Shown: positions 47,507 to 59,260, counted from the stretch's first letter. The stretch is DNA of 64,000 nt from Larix kaempferi (GCA_027924585.1 BSBM01000261.1:2683501-2747500), one strand, 5' to 3'. The notes: generated by a model from the sequence alone, not told the origin. Made by a program: numbers and translations.

Positions 47507-47637
47507 AGATTGGATGCTAAATATGAATTGGATCCTTCAGCAAACAGTTTGTTATATGATATTGTGCGTAAGGAGATTGAAGAGAAAACAGCTAAGGGTT
47601 CTTCTAGTTGCACAAATGCCCTACTGTGGCTGACAAG
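47507..47637 (+). CDS. GLTP1: Glycolipid transfer protein, next internal exon
   Basis: This 131-bp exon begins on a whole codon, Arg, and encodes RLDAKYELDPSANSLLYDIV, a charged helix, and GSSSCTNALLWLTR with the last codon split (AG at the exon end). The SSSCTN-LLWLTR stretch is characteristic of plant GLTP1, and its Trp is the residue that stacks on the sugar headgroup in this family. The leading Arg corresponds to the Lys/Arg of the recognition site. Splice signals are strong: TTTTTTGCAG before and CAAG followed by GTGAAA. The next exon (expected to start with Ala-Met-Asp-Phe) was not found to 64000, so another long intron follows. Confidence 0.92.
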
Positions 47638-47744
47638 GTGAAATATGCTTTCGAAGAACATATATATTTCCTCCTTTTGTATTGTAAGCCACATGCAGCA
47701 AATATACTGAATTTATCTTAATAAGCTTCATGCTTGTTCTTTAT

Positions 47745-47965
47745 TTTTATTTTTATTTATTTTTCAATGGAACACATCATGGGAAACCCTCAGGTACTTC
47801 CCCTCATTTCGAGGATGGTACCCAAGGTAAACCACCGGCCCTGATTACGGGGCCTAACCCGGTGGGGACATCAAGTGAGGCCCTGCATAGCCCGCACCTG
47901 GGGATTTGACCCCGAGACCTTCTGCTTGCGATTACAGCACTCAACCACTTGAGCTAACCCATCGG
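47745..47965 (-). mobile_element. tRNA-derived SINE
   Basis: This 221-bp element is flanked by a perfect 20-bp target duplication, GCTTCATGCTTGTTCTTTAT, at 47725-47744 and 47966-47985. On the minus strand it starts CCCGATGGG and has an A-box-like TAGCTCAAGTGG (47945-47956), a B-box-like GGGGTCAAATCCCC near 47900-47913, and an A-rich tail (AAAAATAAATAAAAATAAAA) at 47745-47770. These are the parts of a pol III-transcribed SINE. It lies in the intron 107 bp after the GLTP exon, antisense to the gene. Confidence 0.93.
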
Positions 47966-47985
47966 GCTTCATGCTTGTTCTTTAT

Positions 47986-49739
47986 GTGTTGTCTCATATG
48001 AATTTAGCATGCCAACTCTTGCATTGAAATCTAACCTGATTATACCATTGGACAAGCTTTCTAGAGAATTTTTAATATTTTGATGTATCAAAAATATGTT
48101 TCAACTTTCTTTGCATGAGCCTGTTAATCCATTCAACTGGATTGCATTGTCATTTCACCCTGGCATGATAAATCCTCTATATGACTCAGCTCTATGATGG
48201 TATGACTATGCATGATTACAATAGAGTTGGAACTTGTGAGGACTTGAAAACTGTAATTGGCACAAGGTCAGATACCTAGGATGTTTGCAAAGAACACATG
48301 ACTATTTGAAGCATGATTATGTGGTGGTTAAATCCATTGGATTTCAGTTACAGTGAGCCAGGGCCACCCCATATTTTTAACAGATGTGTTAAAACATGTA
48401 AACACAAAGTTCACCGTTCGGGTTTTGAAATTGCAGTATATGATTTGAGTTGTCTGCTTTGAATGAGGCCAACCTTTTGTCATAAGAGTTTTTGGAAGTT
48501 AAGAACTTAAATACCCTTCCGGACAAGACCCTTGCAAGCCGGAAACCTTTTGCTTAGAGTTCATGTTTCAGGGGTTTCTATTCTGCCAAAATCACCTAGG
48601 ACTTTCATTTTGGCCTTTTCCTTCTTCCTAGGACAGACCACCATGTCTCAAGTAACTGCAAGATATCACAAGATAGCACAACAACATGTTCCCCAGGGGA
48701 TTGAGCTGAGGTGGTTCTTTAAGGGTTGTAGATAACGGGCTACTGAGGGGATCATCAGTTCTTTTGTCACCATCCTGTTATCTTCCATGGTTGCAGCTTG
48801 TTATAATTTTTCAGTGTTTTCTTCATTTGCCAATATGTAGCTTGAAATTACATGCAACCATAGATTACACACTGTTGCTGTTGTCAATGCTGATTGCTCC
48901 CCATTCAGTGTTTGAAGTTGTCAGGACTTGATCCTATGGTCTGAAGGAAACTTGGATGTAGCTGGAACAACCATCTAAAAACGAATGAAACTTAAGAAAG
49001 TTGGATTGGCAACTCCCTGAAGAATTTCTTTTGTAAAAGGTGATGCAAAAAGGTTCTGTCTGTCACCCTATCTATCATTTGGAAACCCATGTAGATATGC
49101 AACTTTTCATTTTTCTACTTTACCACTACAATGGGTGACATATTTGCTTTTATCTACCTGAAATTTGAATAATAACTTATGTCTCTTGTAGATTCTCTAA
49201 TTCTTCTTTTGGTGCCTTCTTTTTCTTAGGGTTCATTTGAATAGCCTTTGCCAAATTGATTTAACATCTGGTTGTAGCTGAATTTTAAGATTGCGAAAAA
49301 CTTGTGGTATCTTCTTTGAATCATGGTAGCTAAAGGAGAACTTATCTGCAAAATTCTTAGAATAGTGTGTGCTCAATTTTTCTTGGCCCCTAGTTTCATC
49401 TTTTTGTGAGTATCTTCTGTTCATTCTTTTGTAAATCTTTCTTGCATGAGCTCAACATTTGCTTTGGGTTGGTTCCTTGCTCTAATAGTGTTGAATATAC
49501 AAACTTATTTTGATGACCGATTATTCTTAAGCATTAAATTTTCATTTTTTTGAGCTCTTCTCCCATTAAAGTGTTGTTGTTTGCTTTGGCGCCAGACCCT
49601 AGATGTTTCTTAGAATATGCCAAACACTATGCTGATCATTGACATGTTTGTCTTTCTTCCTCTAGGCACCATATATATGCAAAGCCTTTGATCATGGAAC
49701 CAAGAATATGGGGCAAGATTTCATTTTATTAAAATTGAT
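47986..49739. other. Intron sequence without recognised features
   Basis: No gene or bounded repeat was recognised. A short frame at 48532-48735 has no known motif. Confidence 0.4.
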
Positions 49740-50960
49740 GTTTGAACATGCCAACTTTATATTTATCAGGCTGCTTAGATGATCGCACTGCAGACATGGG
49801 CTTGCTAGATTATGGTAACTTCGGGATGTCCTCCATGATTCTGACGCCTTGCATGGAGGTACATTAGCAGTATAGACATCAATATGGAGTAGAGGGTGAG
49901 ATGCACTCTACTCAGTGGCATGAGCCCATCGGTGGCTGCATGCGGAACTTTCGGGGTGATTTGACCTTTGCATGCATGAGTTTTGCATGACCTTAGTGAT
50001 CATTGGATGCATGCAAAAGTAACTTTTGCATGCACCAAGAATTAGGGTTTTAGTAAACCTAATTCATCGGTGAGATTATTTATAGAGGCAGGGGGTCCCC
50101 AGATGAGGTTGCTCAGTTGTATTATCAGAGAGTGATAGTGCTGGAGAGAGGAGGGCGCAGTTGTGCATGCAGGGCGACTTTCTGAGAGAGAGAGGAGCTG
50201 CTGCAGGAGCTAGGGTGGTCAGATTTGAGCTGGATCAGTGACGATTAGCTCCAGAGTCACTAGGCACCCAGTACTGAGAGCTGAGATAGCTCATCAGTGT
50301 GATTTCTGCTCAGTTTAGAGGACATGTTCACTTGGAGGAGGGCACATTTCTTAAGGAGGGAGAAGCTCATTTGGAGCCAGATCGACTGATTCAGAGTCTG
50401 AGACTTCCAGGATAGCCTTGCCTCAGCATTCAGGGAAGGTTAGGGATGATCAGAGCTCAGATCTACTGAGATCCGGTCCGATACGAGCATCAGAGATCCA
50501 GAGGGGAGGGCGCACTTCTGCATGCAGTGGAGGTCGCATTCTTCAGAGGGTTGTCTTCAGAGAGAGCATATCAGAGCAGTGTGATACAGAGAGGTAGATC
50601 AGTCAGAGGCACCTGCAGAGATACTCAGATCCAGTTTTCCATTTAGGGCTTACTCTTCCAGTGCATGCATCAGTTGATGCATGCAGATCTAGAGTCTGTC
50701 CGGTTCAGGGATTGAGTTACCTTTGAGGTAATCCTGTATTGTACTTGTCCATTTATATATATGCTCTGGGCTCACGATAGAAGATAGCCCCACAGTTTGC
50801 TGGTTTTCCCCGGTTGGGGTTTCCAAGGTATATTTGGTGTTTGTGTGATTGCATGTGTTTTAGCTTGGTAAAGGGATCTAGCTGTTGAGTATATATTTAT
50901 ATGAGTATGTATTGATATTGAGACTCAAACTGCTTGAGATCTCAGGGTGATTCAGAGGGA
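49740..50960 (+). repeat. LTR-like region with RY (CATGCA) motif cluster
   Basis: The region has about eight CATGCA/TGCATG motifs between 49935 and 50690, a TATA-like TATTTATAGAGGCAGG near 50078, and GAGA/CTGCAG-rich downstream sequence. It ends with plain AT-rich DNA. The layout resembles an LTR promoter, but I could not fix termini or a target duplication. CATGCA is the seed-specific RY element of plant promoters; whether these are functional is unknown. Confidence 0.35.
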
Positions 50961-51588
50961 ATAGTGATCTCTGAATCAAAGATTTACAGGGCCACTGCAT
51001 GAGGACCACTTCAATGCCCCCATCTCTGTGTGTCGATTCATGAGCCCCAACATTGGGGTGCACAACACTTGTTGTAGAATCCAAGAGGTAGTGCCTCAAG
51101 AGGCCTTCCTGCATCCCAAATTCTATCCTTGTGTGTGCCCACTTCAACATTTTGTGTGGACGCCTACAACTAGGAACGCCAACTATCAACCAAGACCATT
51201 TTGGAAGGCCGATTGTCTTTGTAACTGAGTGTTGGCAACCACAATACGCCTACAAGAATTCAAACCATCACGTTGAACTGCTATGGAAGGTCAATAGTAA
51301 TAGTCTTGACGCACTTGTCTAAATACTTGTACATACATATTGTGAGCTCTCTTAGATCTTTAGTCACCTAGTAAATAAGACTTTGCCTCACTGTTCTCCT
51401 TAGAACTTTGTCATACAAGATTTCTCAATTTCTCCATTCTTGTTGGTTGTACAATCATGTATTTCTCTGTTTTGATGATTAATGGAACAACTTTAATGCT
51501 ATATCCTAAACTCAATTGTGAATGTGTACGCAATCAGTTAACATAGGAGGAGGATTGCTTGTTTGTTTGGCATAAATTGTCCCAATAT

Positions 51589-52000
51589 CTAAGTCAACAA
51601 TTCCACAGGGAACATGTTGTAGGGGGTTGGACTACCTCTTGGGGTTTGAAGGATTTGGGGTCTGAAATGGTGTTTCTCTATGCATACCTCTTGGTGCTCG
51701 TGTCCATTGGGAGCATTGGGAAGAGAAAGATGTGATCCTCTGAGTAGTGTCTCATCGAGTGAGTGGTCAAAGTATGTAAGATCTAAGCCTGAGTGCCTTC
51801 CCATTTATAATGCCAAGCATTGCTGATCCAGATAACAAAAAAATGGAGAGTGAATAATGAGAGTCTCCAAAGAAGTAGTGGAATCGATCATGTATCTCAT
51901 AACGCCAAGGGCATCTAAAGATAAAATGCTCCTTTGTCTGTTTTCTTCCTATGGTAGATGTGGCATAATCTATCATCCTGTGGAATTTGATGCTCAATGT
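51589..52000 (-). pseudogene. Possible retroelement zinc-finger fragment
   Basis: The minus-strand frames IEHQIPQDDRLCHIYHRK and TKEHFIFRCPWRYEIHDRFH together resemble the C-terminal zinc-binding segment of some non-LTR retroelement proteins (RLC-x-x-x, then EHFIFRCP-x-Y). A frameshift separates them. The upstream catalytic domain was not found. Confidence 0.35.
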
Positions 52001-52070
52001 TCACTTGAAGTTGATGAGAGTCCTCTTTGAACTGGCTTAAGGGGGGCTTGAGCCTATGCATCAAGTGCCA

Positions 52071-52608
52071 AAGCATGTAAGGGATTCAAACTATGAGGCC
52101 ATCCCTAAGCTCTAGGAAATGCTCTGCATAAAAGGCCATCTTGGCTCTAAATTCCTAGGAGGGTCGATCATGTTAAACTTGCCTAGTTTAGCTTGGTTAG
52201 TTTTCTTCGATTCACGAGGGAAGACACAATGAGTGGGTTCATCCACATGTTTGTACAACAATTATGGCAGCAATTTTTCTCGGGTTCTTGTGCGAGATAG
52301 AGTGCGAGGGAGGCGTAGTTATGTAGGGAGTAGAGGGAAAAGCATGTAAGGGCTTCAAACTATGAGGCCATCCCTTAGCTGCAGGAAATACTTTGCATAA
52401 AAGGCCATCTTGGGTCTAACCTCCCAGGAGGGTCGATAATGTTAAACTTACCTAGTTTAGCTTGGTTAGTCTTCTTCACTGCATGAGGGAAGACGCAGTG
52501 AGTGGGTTCATCAACAGGTTCGTAGAACAACTATGGCATCAATTTTTCCTGAGTTCTTGTGCGAAATAGGGTGTGAGGGAGGCATAGTTATGTAGGGAGT
52601 GGAGGGCA
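52071..52608. repeat. 269-bp tandem duplication
   Basis: The unit beginning AAGCATGTAAGG at 52071 repeats from 52340. Both copies contain CATAAAAGGCCATCTTGG and GAGTGGGTTCATC, and end with TATGTAGGGAGT. Identity is about 88% by eye. Confidence 0.9.
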
Positions 52609-52986
52609 CATGCATACCTCTTAGTTTATTTCTAGTTTTTCCATTGTCGGTTAAACTCATTTCATTGGTGTTCCAAATTTAGCTAGTTCTAGTTTCATTT
52701 TAATTTATAATTTCATTCAGTTTAGTTCAGTTATACACATGCACGATCTATTCTTATAGAAGGGTGCAAATCCCTAGGTAGTTAGATTGCTTGCATGAGG
52801 AGTTGAGTGAGGGTGCATATCCCAAGGAGCATGCATGCATATATGCCACAACGATCCTTTGGTTGGGATGCACAAACTTTGATATTTTTGTTCATGTAGG
52901 AGGGGCATTGGTTGTATTGATTAGGGTTAAGGTTGATTTTGTCATTCAGGAGCACTTCATGCACAAGTCTAGATATTGTAATGAAC

Positions 52987-52988
<2 letters not shown>

Positions 52989-53022
<34 letters not shown>
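52989..53022. repeat. TA microsatellite
   Basis: A pure (TA)n run of 34 bp. Confidence 0.95.
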
Positions 53023-53023
<1 letters not shown>

Positions 53024-53509
53024 CATCAAATAAATAAATAATAAAATAAATTAAGTGTCACATCCTAACTAATAGTGATGTCCTTTAGATAGGTCATGTC
53101 CCTTTGTTAGGACACATTGTGTCTTCCCTTGTCTCATTCTATAAAAGAGAAGAAGGGTGCACCACTGGGTTGGTTAATGAGTTAGAGATTTGAGCTTTTT
53201 CTTTGTGAATTTATTCATTACTGTTAGTAGAATACATATGTTGTTTCGAGAGTTTGAATCTGTGTGTTTGTTGTTCATATTCTTGACAGTATATGTTGGT
53301 AGGTTAACATACTTTATAACTGTTATTTTGATTTGTGTTTTCAAAATAACAGTTATACAATAGAATTTGTTTACCATGGTCTGATTTTTTACAAATCCAA
53401 GTGACTTGGATATACTGCGTATAAATAACCCCTTGTCCCCATATTTTATTTGGGAGTTTGCTAGAGTCTAATTGGACCCCAACAGAGAGTGAAGATCCTC
53501 CTCCTTCGT

Positions 53510-54582
53510 CACATCATCAGATGCAAGTAAATAGTCCCTCAACGCATCTTACTTGTAGCGTTTGTTGCTTGACTCTTTCACCTTGAGATTGTATTCGCCC
53601 TTGTTTCACTTCTACATCGCATTCAGAGTTTTGCTGACTCAACAAAGGGATGGGACCAATATCTGTACTTGGCCTACTATTTATCGGAGTCCATTGCCTT
53701 AGCCAGCCCTTCAGGCCACACTTGTTGTTGGTACGCGGGGGTCTCATATCTTTTGGAGTTTGTTGGTATTGCGACAAACATGCTTCCTTTGTTTAGATAC
53801 TCCCTAGACACACATGGACACCTCTCACATACTGTGCAGGAGATGAATAGGATCATCCGAGATGATATCTATTGGTAGTTTGTGTAAGGCACTTGGATCG
53901 ACCCTCATGGTGGGTTATGTCCAAAGATGGCCTTCTATGTCAACCACTTCATGGATTTGAGGGACGAGCTCATTATTTGGCCCCATTACACACTCCACTA
54001 TTGGGTGTATGTTTTTCATATTCTCTTTGGCTTGTTCAGGGTGGGCTCTCATAGACTTAGAGTGGAGACAAATCACTAGATTGATCGATCTGCCAAGATC
54101 TGCCATGTGTACCATCTTTTGAGATTAAGGAGCTCTTCATTTTTTGTTGCTCGGTTGATTGATATTTGAGGTTGCTTCTATTGTTTTTAAAGGAGCTTCT
54201 TGTCAAAGAGCTTCAAACTTTGGCCAATTTCTTTAGGCTCCCCAACTAGAAATGTTTGGCCTTATACTTGCAGGAGGCGCTTCGGATTTGCTCCCTCAGC
54301 CTCTAGTCACATCCACATCCTTGACCAACTTCCACTTGGCGGATCACTTCCTTTTTCACGGTGCTCCCATCTACTAGGGGCACCAAACTGCCAAAGGGTA
54401 GGTGCACGATCATCTTGTTTAACCCCCCATATTTGTGTGGGCACGAAGGACCACCTCCACCTTTGCGGGACCCCAACGACATTGCCAACCTTTGTCCCAC
54501 ACTAACAGTCAATCGATACTGTCCATATTGTAGTGATGAGCCTCCTCCTCCAAGCAGCAACACATTACATCAACGTAATGAG
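53510..54582 (+). other. Decayed coding-like sequence, unclassified
   Basis: All three plus-strand frames are broken but richer in sense than the surroundings (for example WVMSKDGLLCQPLHGFEGRA at 53911-53970). I cannot name the family. It directly adjoins the truncated end of the minus-strand hAT relic. Confidence 0.3.
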
Positions 54583-54592
54583 CCAATCAAGG

Positions 54593-56943
54593 CTAAATCC
54601 TATATAATAGGACCTCCTCCTCCATGTCAGTATCAACAAAATCGTAACCATTGCCACTACTATCTCCTCCATCCTCCTCCTCCTCTACACCCAATATGAG
54701 ATCTGCATTTGCTGGTGTGGAGGATGACCCCTCAAGAGGATCACCATCATCAAAAGTGACCGGCTCTAGCATTGGTTCATCAAGATCCAAGTTGGCTAAT
54801 GCCAACTCAACATAGCTGTCCAAACCCATATCATTAGGAAACACATCCCTCGTCTTTGTCTTTCCATTCAATCACTCCTGCCTCTTCCTATAAATAAGAT
54901 GAAGGTTGGAGTGCACATACACCATTTTCTGTGCCCTCAATTGCTCAAGCCTGCCCTTCTTCAAACTGTACAAATTCCCATATGTGCTCCAATTCCTCTC
55001 GCAACAAGAGAATGAAGTAACCTGAGAGAGGATCCTCAAGGCTAAATCCTATAGAATAGGACATGCTGCCCCATGAGTTCCCCACCAAGCATAGGCCTTC
55101 TAAGTCCCCAAATATCCTAGTGCTAGTGGAAAAATCTATGAATTCCTCCTCCACCTCATCAAGGGATGCTTTATCATGAAATATCCTTCTAAATGGTTCC
55201 TTCCTCACGGGTATAATCTCTCCATCCCTGTGAGGAGGGGATCTGTGTGAAGGCCCACCATTGAGCCATTCAATATTGTAGTACTTGGGATTCAAAGAGT
55301 GAGCCAAGTAATGCAAGGTTGTGCAATTCTTATCCCACCTAGTGATAAGAATATCACGTATGGTGATGAATAAGATCTCTACTAATGTTCCATACTTAGG
55401 GCACTCATTTTGCAAAATAATGGTCTTCATAGACTCAATCATGGAATCCCACCCCTCATAATCATCTCCTAAGATCGGTTGGTTTGTGTTTGCAATCGCA
55501 ACAATAAATGATAGGGTTCATGATCTTAATGGTAAGATATACCCTCTCCCACCAACCATCATCTAACACTATATCCTTGACCTTTTTTTTAGAAGTTTGA
55601 TCTGTCTTTCTCCAAAAAGACCAAAACCCTTAAATAACCATGGCTCCAATAGCGGTCTTGACCTCCCTCAACCTCTTAAGCATGATGAATGTGGAGGCAA
55701 ATTGAGTATTTGCAATCTTCAACACTAATAGATGTGTACTCTTTATAGAATGTGAGGGCATTGATATGGTTTTGAACAAAATTGCGGATATGGCGTGCAT
55801 CATCAATAAGACTTCCCATCTGTGCCACATCTAGAGCAATAGATTTAAGTGCTAGATTTAAAGAACGAACAATAAAAGTTGTCCAAAATATCTGTGGATA
55901 TTTAGCTTCCACAAGCATGCCAACAACCTTGCAATTTGGGGCATTATCTGTGATAATTTGCACACAAGAATCAAATTTAATGAACAACTCACCCATATAT
56001 TGTGCATCCTTGTATTGTCCAAGAACATCCATTGCTTTCAAGAAGTCTGGTCCATTCTAGGAAGCCACCATGAAATTGATGAGTGGATGACGTGCCGCAT
56101 CCGTCCATCCATCGGAAACAATACTAACATCGGATGTGTGCCATGATGATTTAATAGGCTTTAGGATTTATCCACTTCTTTCTTTTCCTTAACCAATAAT
56201 GTGGTTCTAAGCTTCTCTGAACTCAGAGGCACATACTTGGTTGGAGCTTGTTCAATTAGAGATTGACACATCTCAATAAACAAAGGAGATTGTGCAACAT
56301 TAATCGAAATGAAGTTAAGATAGAAAAAAAACCAATGGTAAGATCAACCTCATCTCGCTTCTCTTGTTGATAGATCTTGTCAATTGGACCAACATTTGAA
56401 GCTGCCCTTTTTTTTGGTGGCTGAATTGAATTTCGAGTCCCACTCCCAATTCCAAATTTGCTACTGCTAGATGGCTTCCTCAAGAATGGAAGATCTTCAC
56501 TTTTATGTTTCCCACTTGTTGTTGCCACCTTCCCTGAGCCAACCTTTTCCTCTCTTTCCAATTTTTTTTGTTTGCTAGCATTGATTTTTTTACATGCGTC
56601 CATAGTCAGTGCCCAACAAATGGCCCTTGACATGGTAGTAGGTGATCTTGAATGATATTTTGCAAAAACTACATTGCCAAAGAACATTCCCTCCCTTGGC
56701 AATCCTTGCCTCAGGTCCTTCTTGTCTTGTTATATACTTCCACAGTGGATATTTCATTTCTTGTGCTTCCTTGCAACAACGACATTATTTGTAGCATTCA
56801 AAGCTGCAACTTTAGCTCCACTTGTAGCAGATGGAGAACTAATGCTGGGAGAAATAGATGCACTTGGAGGAGGGGGCAAACAACAACTTGCACATTTCTC
56901 CCTTTTCTTTGACCTTTACCAGCTGCCTTTGATGTTTGAGCCA
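54593..56943 (-). pseudogene. hAT transposase pseudogene, minus strand
   Basis: It starts MAQTSKAAGKGQRKG at 56943 and continues with KKYPLWKYITRQEGPEARIA; the BED finger that should follow is damaged. REEVDLTI-like sequence (KRDEVDLTIGFFS), a DUF659 core (MGELFIKFDSCVQIITDNAP, VEAKYPQIFWTTF, LNLALKSIALDVAQMGSLID) and a dimerisation-region segment (RDILITRWDKNCTTLHYLAH) follow. The acidic tail runs EEEDGGDSSGNGYDFVDTDM. Order and wording match the plus-strand relic at 19.3-21.8 kb. Several frameshifts and stops are present. The left end looks truncated at about 54583. Confidence 0.8.
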
Positions 56944-57289
56944 TGATTTTTGTGGAAGGATTCAACAAAAACCCTTCTCTAATGACAAATTTGTTGCCTT
57001 CAAATCACTTGGAATGCATTGGAATGATCTTCAAACCCGTTTTTCACCCTTCACCTGCAAAAAACTAACCCTACCTCTCTTTCACAACAACCCAAAGTGA
57101 AAAATAAAGATGAAAACACGGTTCTATGAGGTCTGCGACCTCTTTTCTTTCCCACACATGTTGTACACGTGGACTAGGGTATGTGTCCGACACTTGTTTG
57201 GCATGTGTCCTGCTCTAGGACATGTGCCAAACACATGTTCGACACGTGTCCTGTCGTGTCCGCATTTGACACGTGGGATATAGACATTG
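56944..57289 (-). mobile_element. Terminal region of the minus-strand hAT element
   Basis: GTGTCCGACAC, GGCACATGTCC and GACACGTGTC motifs crowd 57180-57275, and the end reads ...TATAGACATTG at 57289 (CAATGTCTATATCCC on the minus strand). This matches the start of the related element near 18961. Its partner end at the left is missing, so no target duplication could be checked. Confidence 0.68.
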
Positions 57290-58179
57290 GGGGGGGGTCA
57301 ATGTGTCATGTGACTTAGTTATTAACTAACTCCCTTATTTTATTATTGTTGATTTTTCTCATAGAGTTAGTTACATGAGAACTCTATTATATTGTTTTCC
57401 TTAGAGATAAGGATGATTATTTTATTGTTTCTTTCAGGAGAGGAAATTGGATCTCAACAACTCATTGCAACTCTTAGTAAGGAGTTTGTTGAGGAGGTTA
57501 GAATTGTAATATTCTATTCTATTCCTTAGAGAAATAGTAAATCTAGGAGAATGGATGATATTTTATTGTGAAAGGAGATGGAGCTACAAGTCTATTAAAG
57601 GATAGCTCTCTCCTTCATTTGTATGGTTGGATTTGTGGAAGAGCTCCTCTCTTGAGCATCATTGAATATCTTATTAAGGTTAATGGAAAGCTAAGGGCTT
57701 CATTCTAAAGTGTGGCTTCACTTATTTTCCAAATTGATGAATGTATGGTTTGTTGGAAATTACCTAAATTAATTATACTGTAATAGAGACCTTGAGTACA
57801 CTACCAACTCTGAAGGAGAAAGGATTTAAAAAGGTATTCAATTGATCTTTCAAGCTATTTTTATCTCCACATTTGGTAGCACTTTGTCATATTATTTCAA
57901 TGAAAGGTTGCATAGTGTCTTTTAACTTGGAGTAAAATCACACTTTATTTACTTAGTACATGCATAAATGGAGTACTCCTAAATGGACCCATATAACTCT
58001 TGTTTCCAACAAATATCATTTATCATTCACAGGTGAAAAGTTGTATGTTGTAACAATACTTCTCACTGTCCCTTCTCGTCCATTTAACCCTCTTGACTCT
58101 TTAAATGACTCCATTCGCCTATTCTTGATAGGCAATGGTCTCTATGCTTTCATCACCTTTATATTTCCTATACTATAAC
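57290..58179. other. Unassigned stretch before the Copia element
   Basis: No gene is seen. 57510-57700 (GAGATGGAGCTACAAGTC...GAGCTCCTCTCTTGAGCATC) is weakly like 36430-36530 in the solo LTR and may be an LTR fragment. Confidence 0.35.
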
Positions 58180-58767
58180 TGTTGATGTAAATGTAACTTC
58201 AGAAGATATTCACTTGTAGTTTATATTGATATTATTATTGTATTTTATTTATACCTCCGATGGAGACGTTTTTCCTCTGGTCAGGGATGTCATTATTATG
58301 TTTGGTCATGCAAAGTCATTGAGGTAAAACCTCCATTGTAAGTCGGGGCGATAGATCCCCTAGAGTCAAATGTAAAAGGGTTATTGAGTCTTCCTAGAGA
58401 AGCTGGCCTAGTCAGTTTTAGTGAGGCCGACCTAGTTAGGTAAAAGGTCAAGTCAAAAGTAAAGTATAAATAGAGAGCCTTGCTCTCTCATTTGGACACA
58501 CTACTCACTCACACAAGTTCGCGTAGCAAGGGAGAGAAGACAAGTTCGCTGGTGGAGAAAGAGAGAAGCTGCAAAAGACATATTTTGGGTCTTCCACTTT
58601 TGGCTTGATATTGTATTAGTGACAAATATATCTTTGAGGAAGTTGCGGGGTTTTCTCCTTTATGGTTTCCTCGAGGAAAACTATTGTGTCTATTGTGTTT
58701 TGTTGTGCTTGTTATTCTTTCAGTTAAAGATCCTAGATAATATTGAATTAAAGTACAAACTCTAACA
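58180..58767 (+). repeat. 5' LTR of the plus-strand Copia element
   Basis: This 588-bp LTR begins TGTTGATGTAAATG and ends CTCTAACA. TATAAATA at 58465-58472 is a likely core promoter. Confidence 0.92.
58465..58472 (+). promoter_or_regulatory. TATA box of the Copia LTR
   Basis: TATAAATA followed by GAGAGCC in U3. The same motif is conserved in the 3' LTR and in the minus-strand element. Confidence 0.7.
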
Positions 58768-58780
58768 TGGTATCAGAGCT
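58768..58780 (+). other. Primer-binding site, initiator Met tRNA
   Basis: TGGTATCAGAGCT directly follows the LTR and is the standard Copia primer-binding site. Confidence 0.93.
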
Positions 58781-58799
58781 AACCTGAAAAGAAGGTAGT

Positions 58800-59260
58800 G
58801 TGCAGCAGCGGGAAACTAGGGCTTCCAAGTTTGAGGTCTTCTCTCCACAGTTCATTAAGAAAAGGAGGCTAGGCTAACTCTCCCTAGGAGGGCGCATCTT
58901 TTGGAGGCAACAAAATCAAATTCCAAGAATTTTCATTTTTGACCCCGTCACTACTGCCAGGAGAAACTAGGGCTTCTTGTTCCGGGCACATTCCTCCATA
59001 GACCAGCCTAAAAAGAGGGTCAATTCAATTCGCCCTTGGAGGGCGCATTTTCCTATGGAAGCATAATTCAAATCCAAGAATTTTTATTTTTGGCCTCGTC
59101 ACTACTGCCGGGAGAAAACTAGGGCATCAATTATTTTGCAAATCTGTCCACAGATTTGGGAAAAGGAGTGCATTGGACAACTCGCCTTGAGGAGGTGCAT
59201 CTTCCTGTCCAATCAAAAGTTGAAGATTCCAACTTTGGAAAATTAGGGTTTCTCTGACAA
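58800..59260 (+). repeat. Three-copy tandem repeat in the Copia leader
   Basis: Three diverged units of about 150 bp start at about 58805, 58956 and 59104. Each contains GGGAAACTAGGGC- or GGAGAAACTAGGGC-like sequence and a GGAGG(G)CGCATCTT-like block. Confidence 0.75.

Noticed and set aside
47780-47965. A functional tRNA gene
   Set aside because: A- and B-box-like motifs are present, but there is no complete cloverleaf. An A-rich tail and a 20-bp target duplication show it is a SINE.
54300-54560. Plus- and minus-strand frames rich in Pro or Gly
   Set aside because: They overlap on opposite strands, match nothing known and adjoin the truncated hAT relic.
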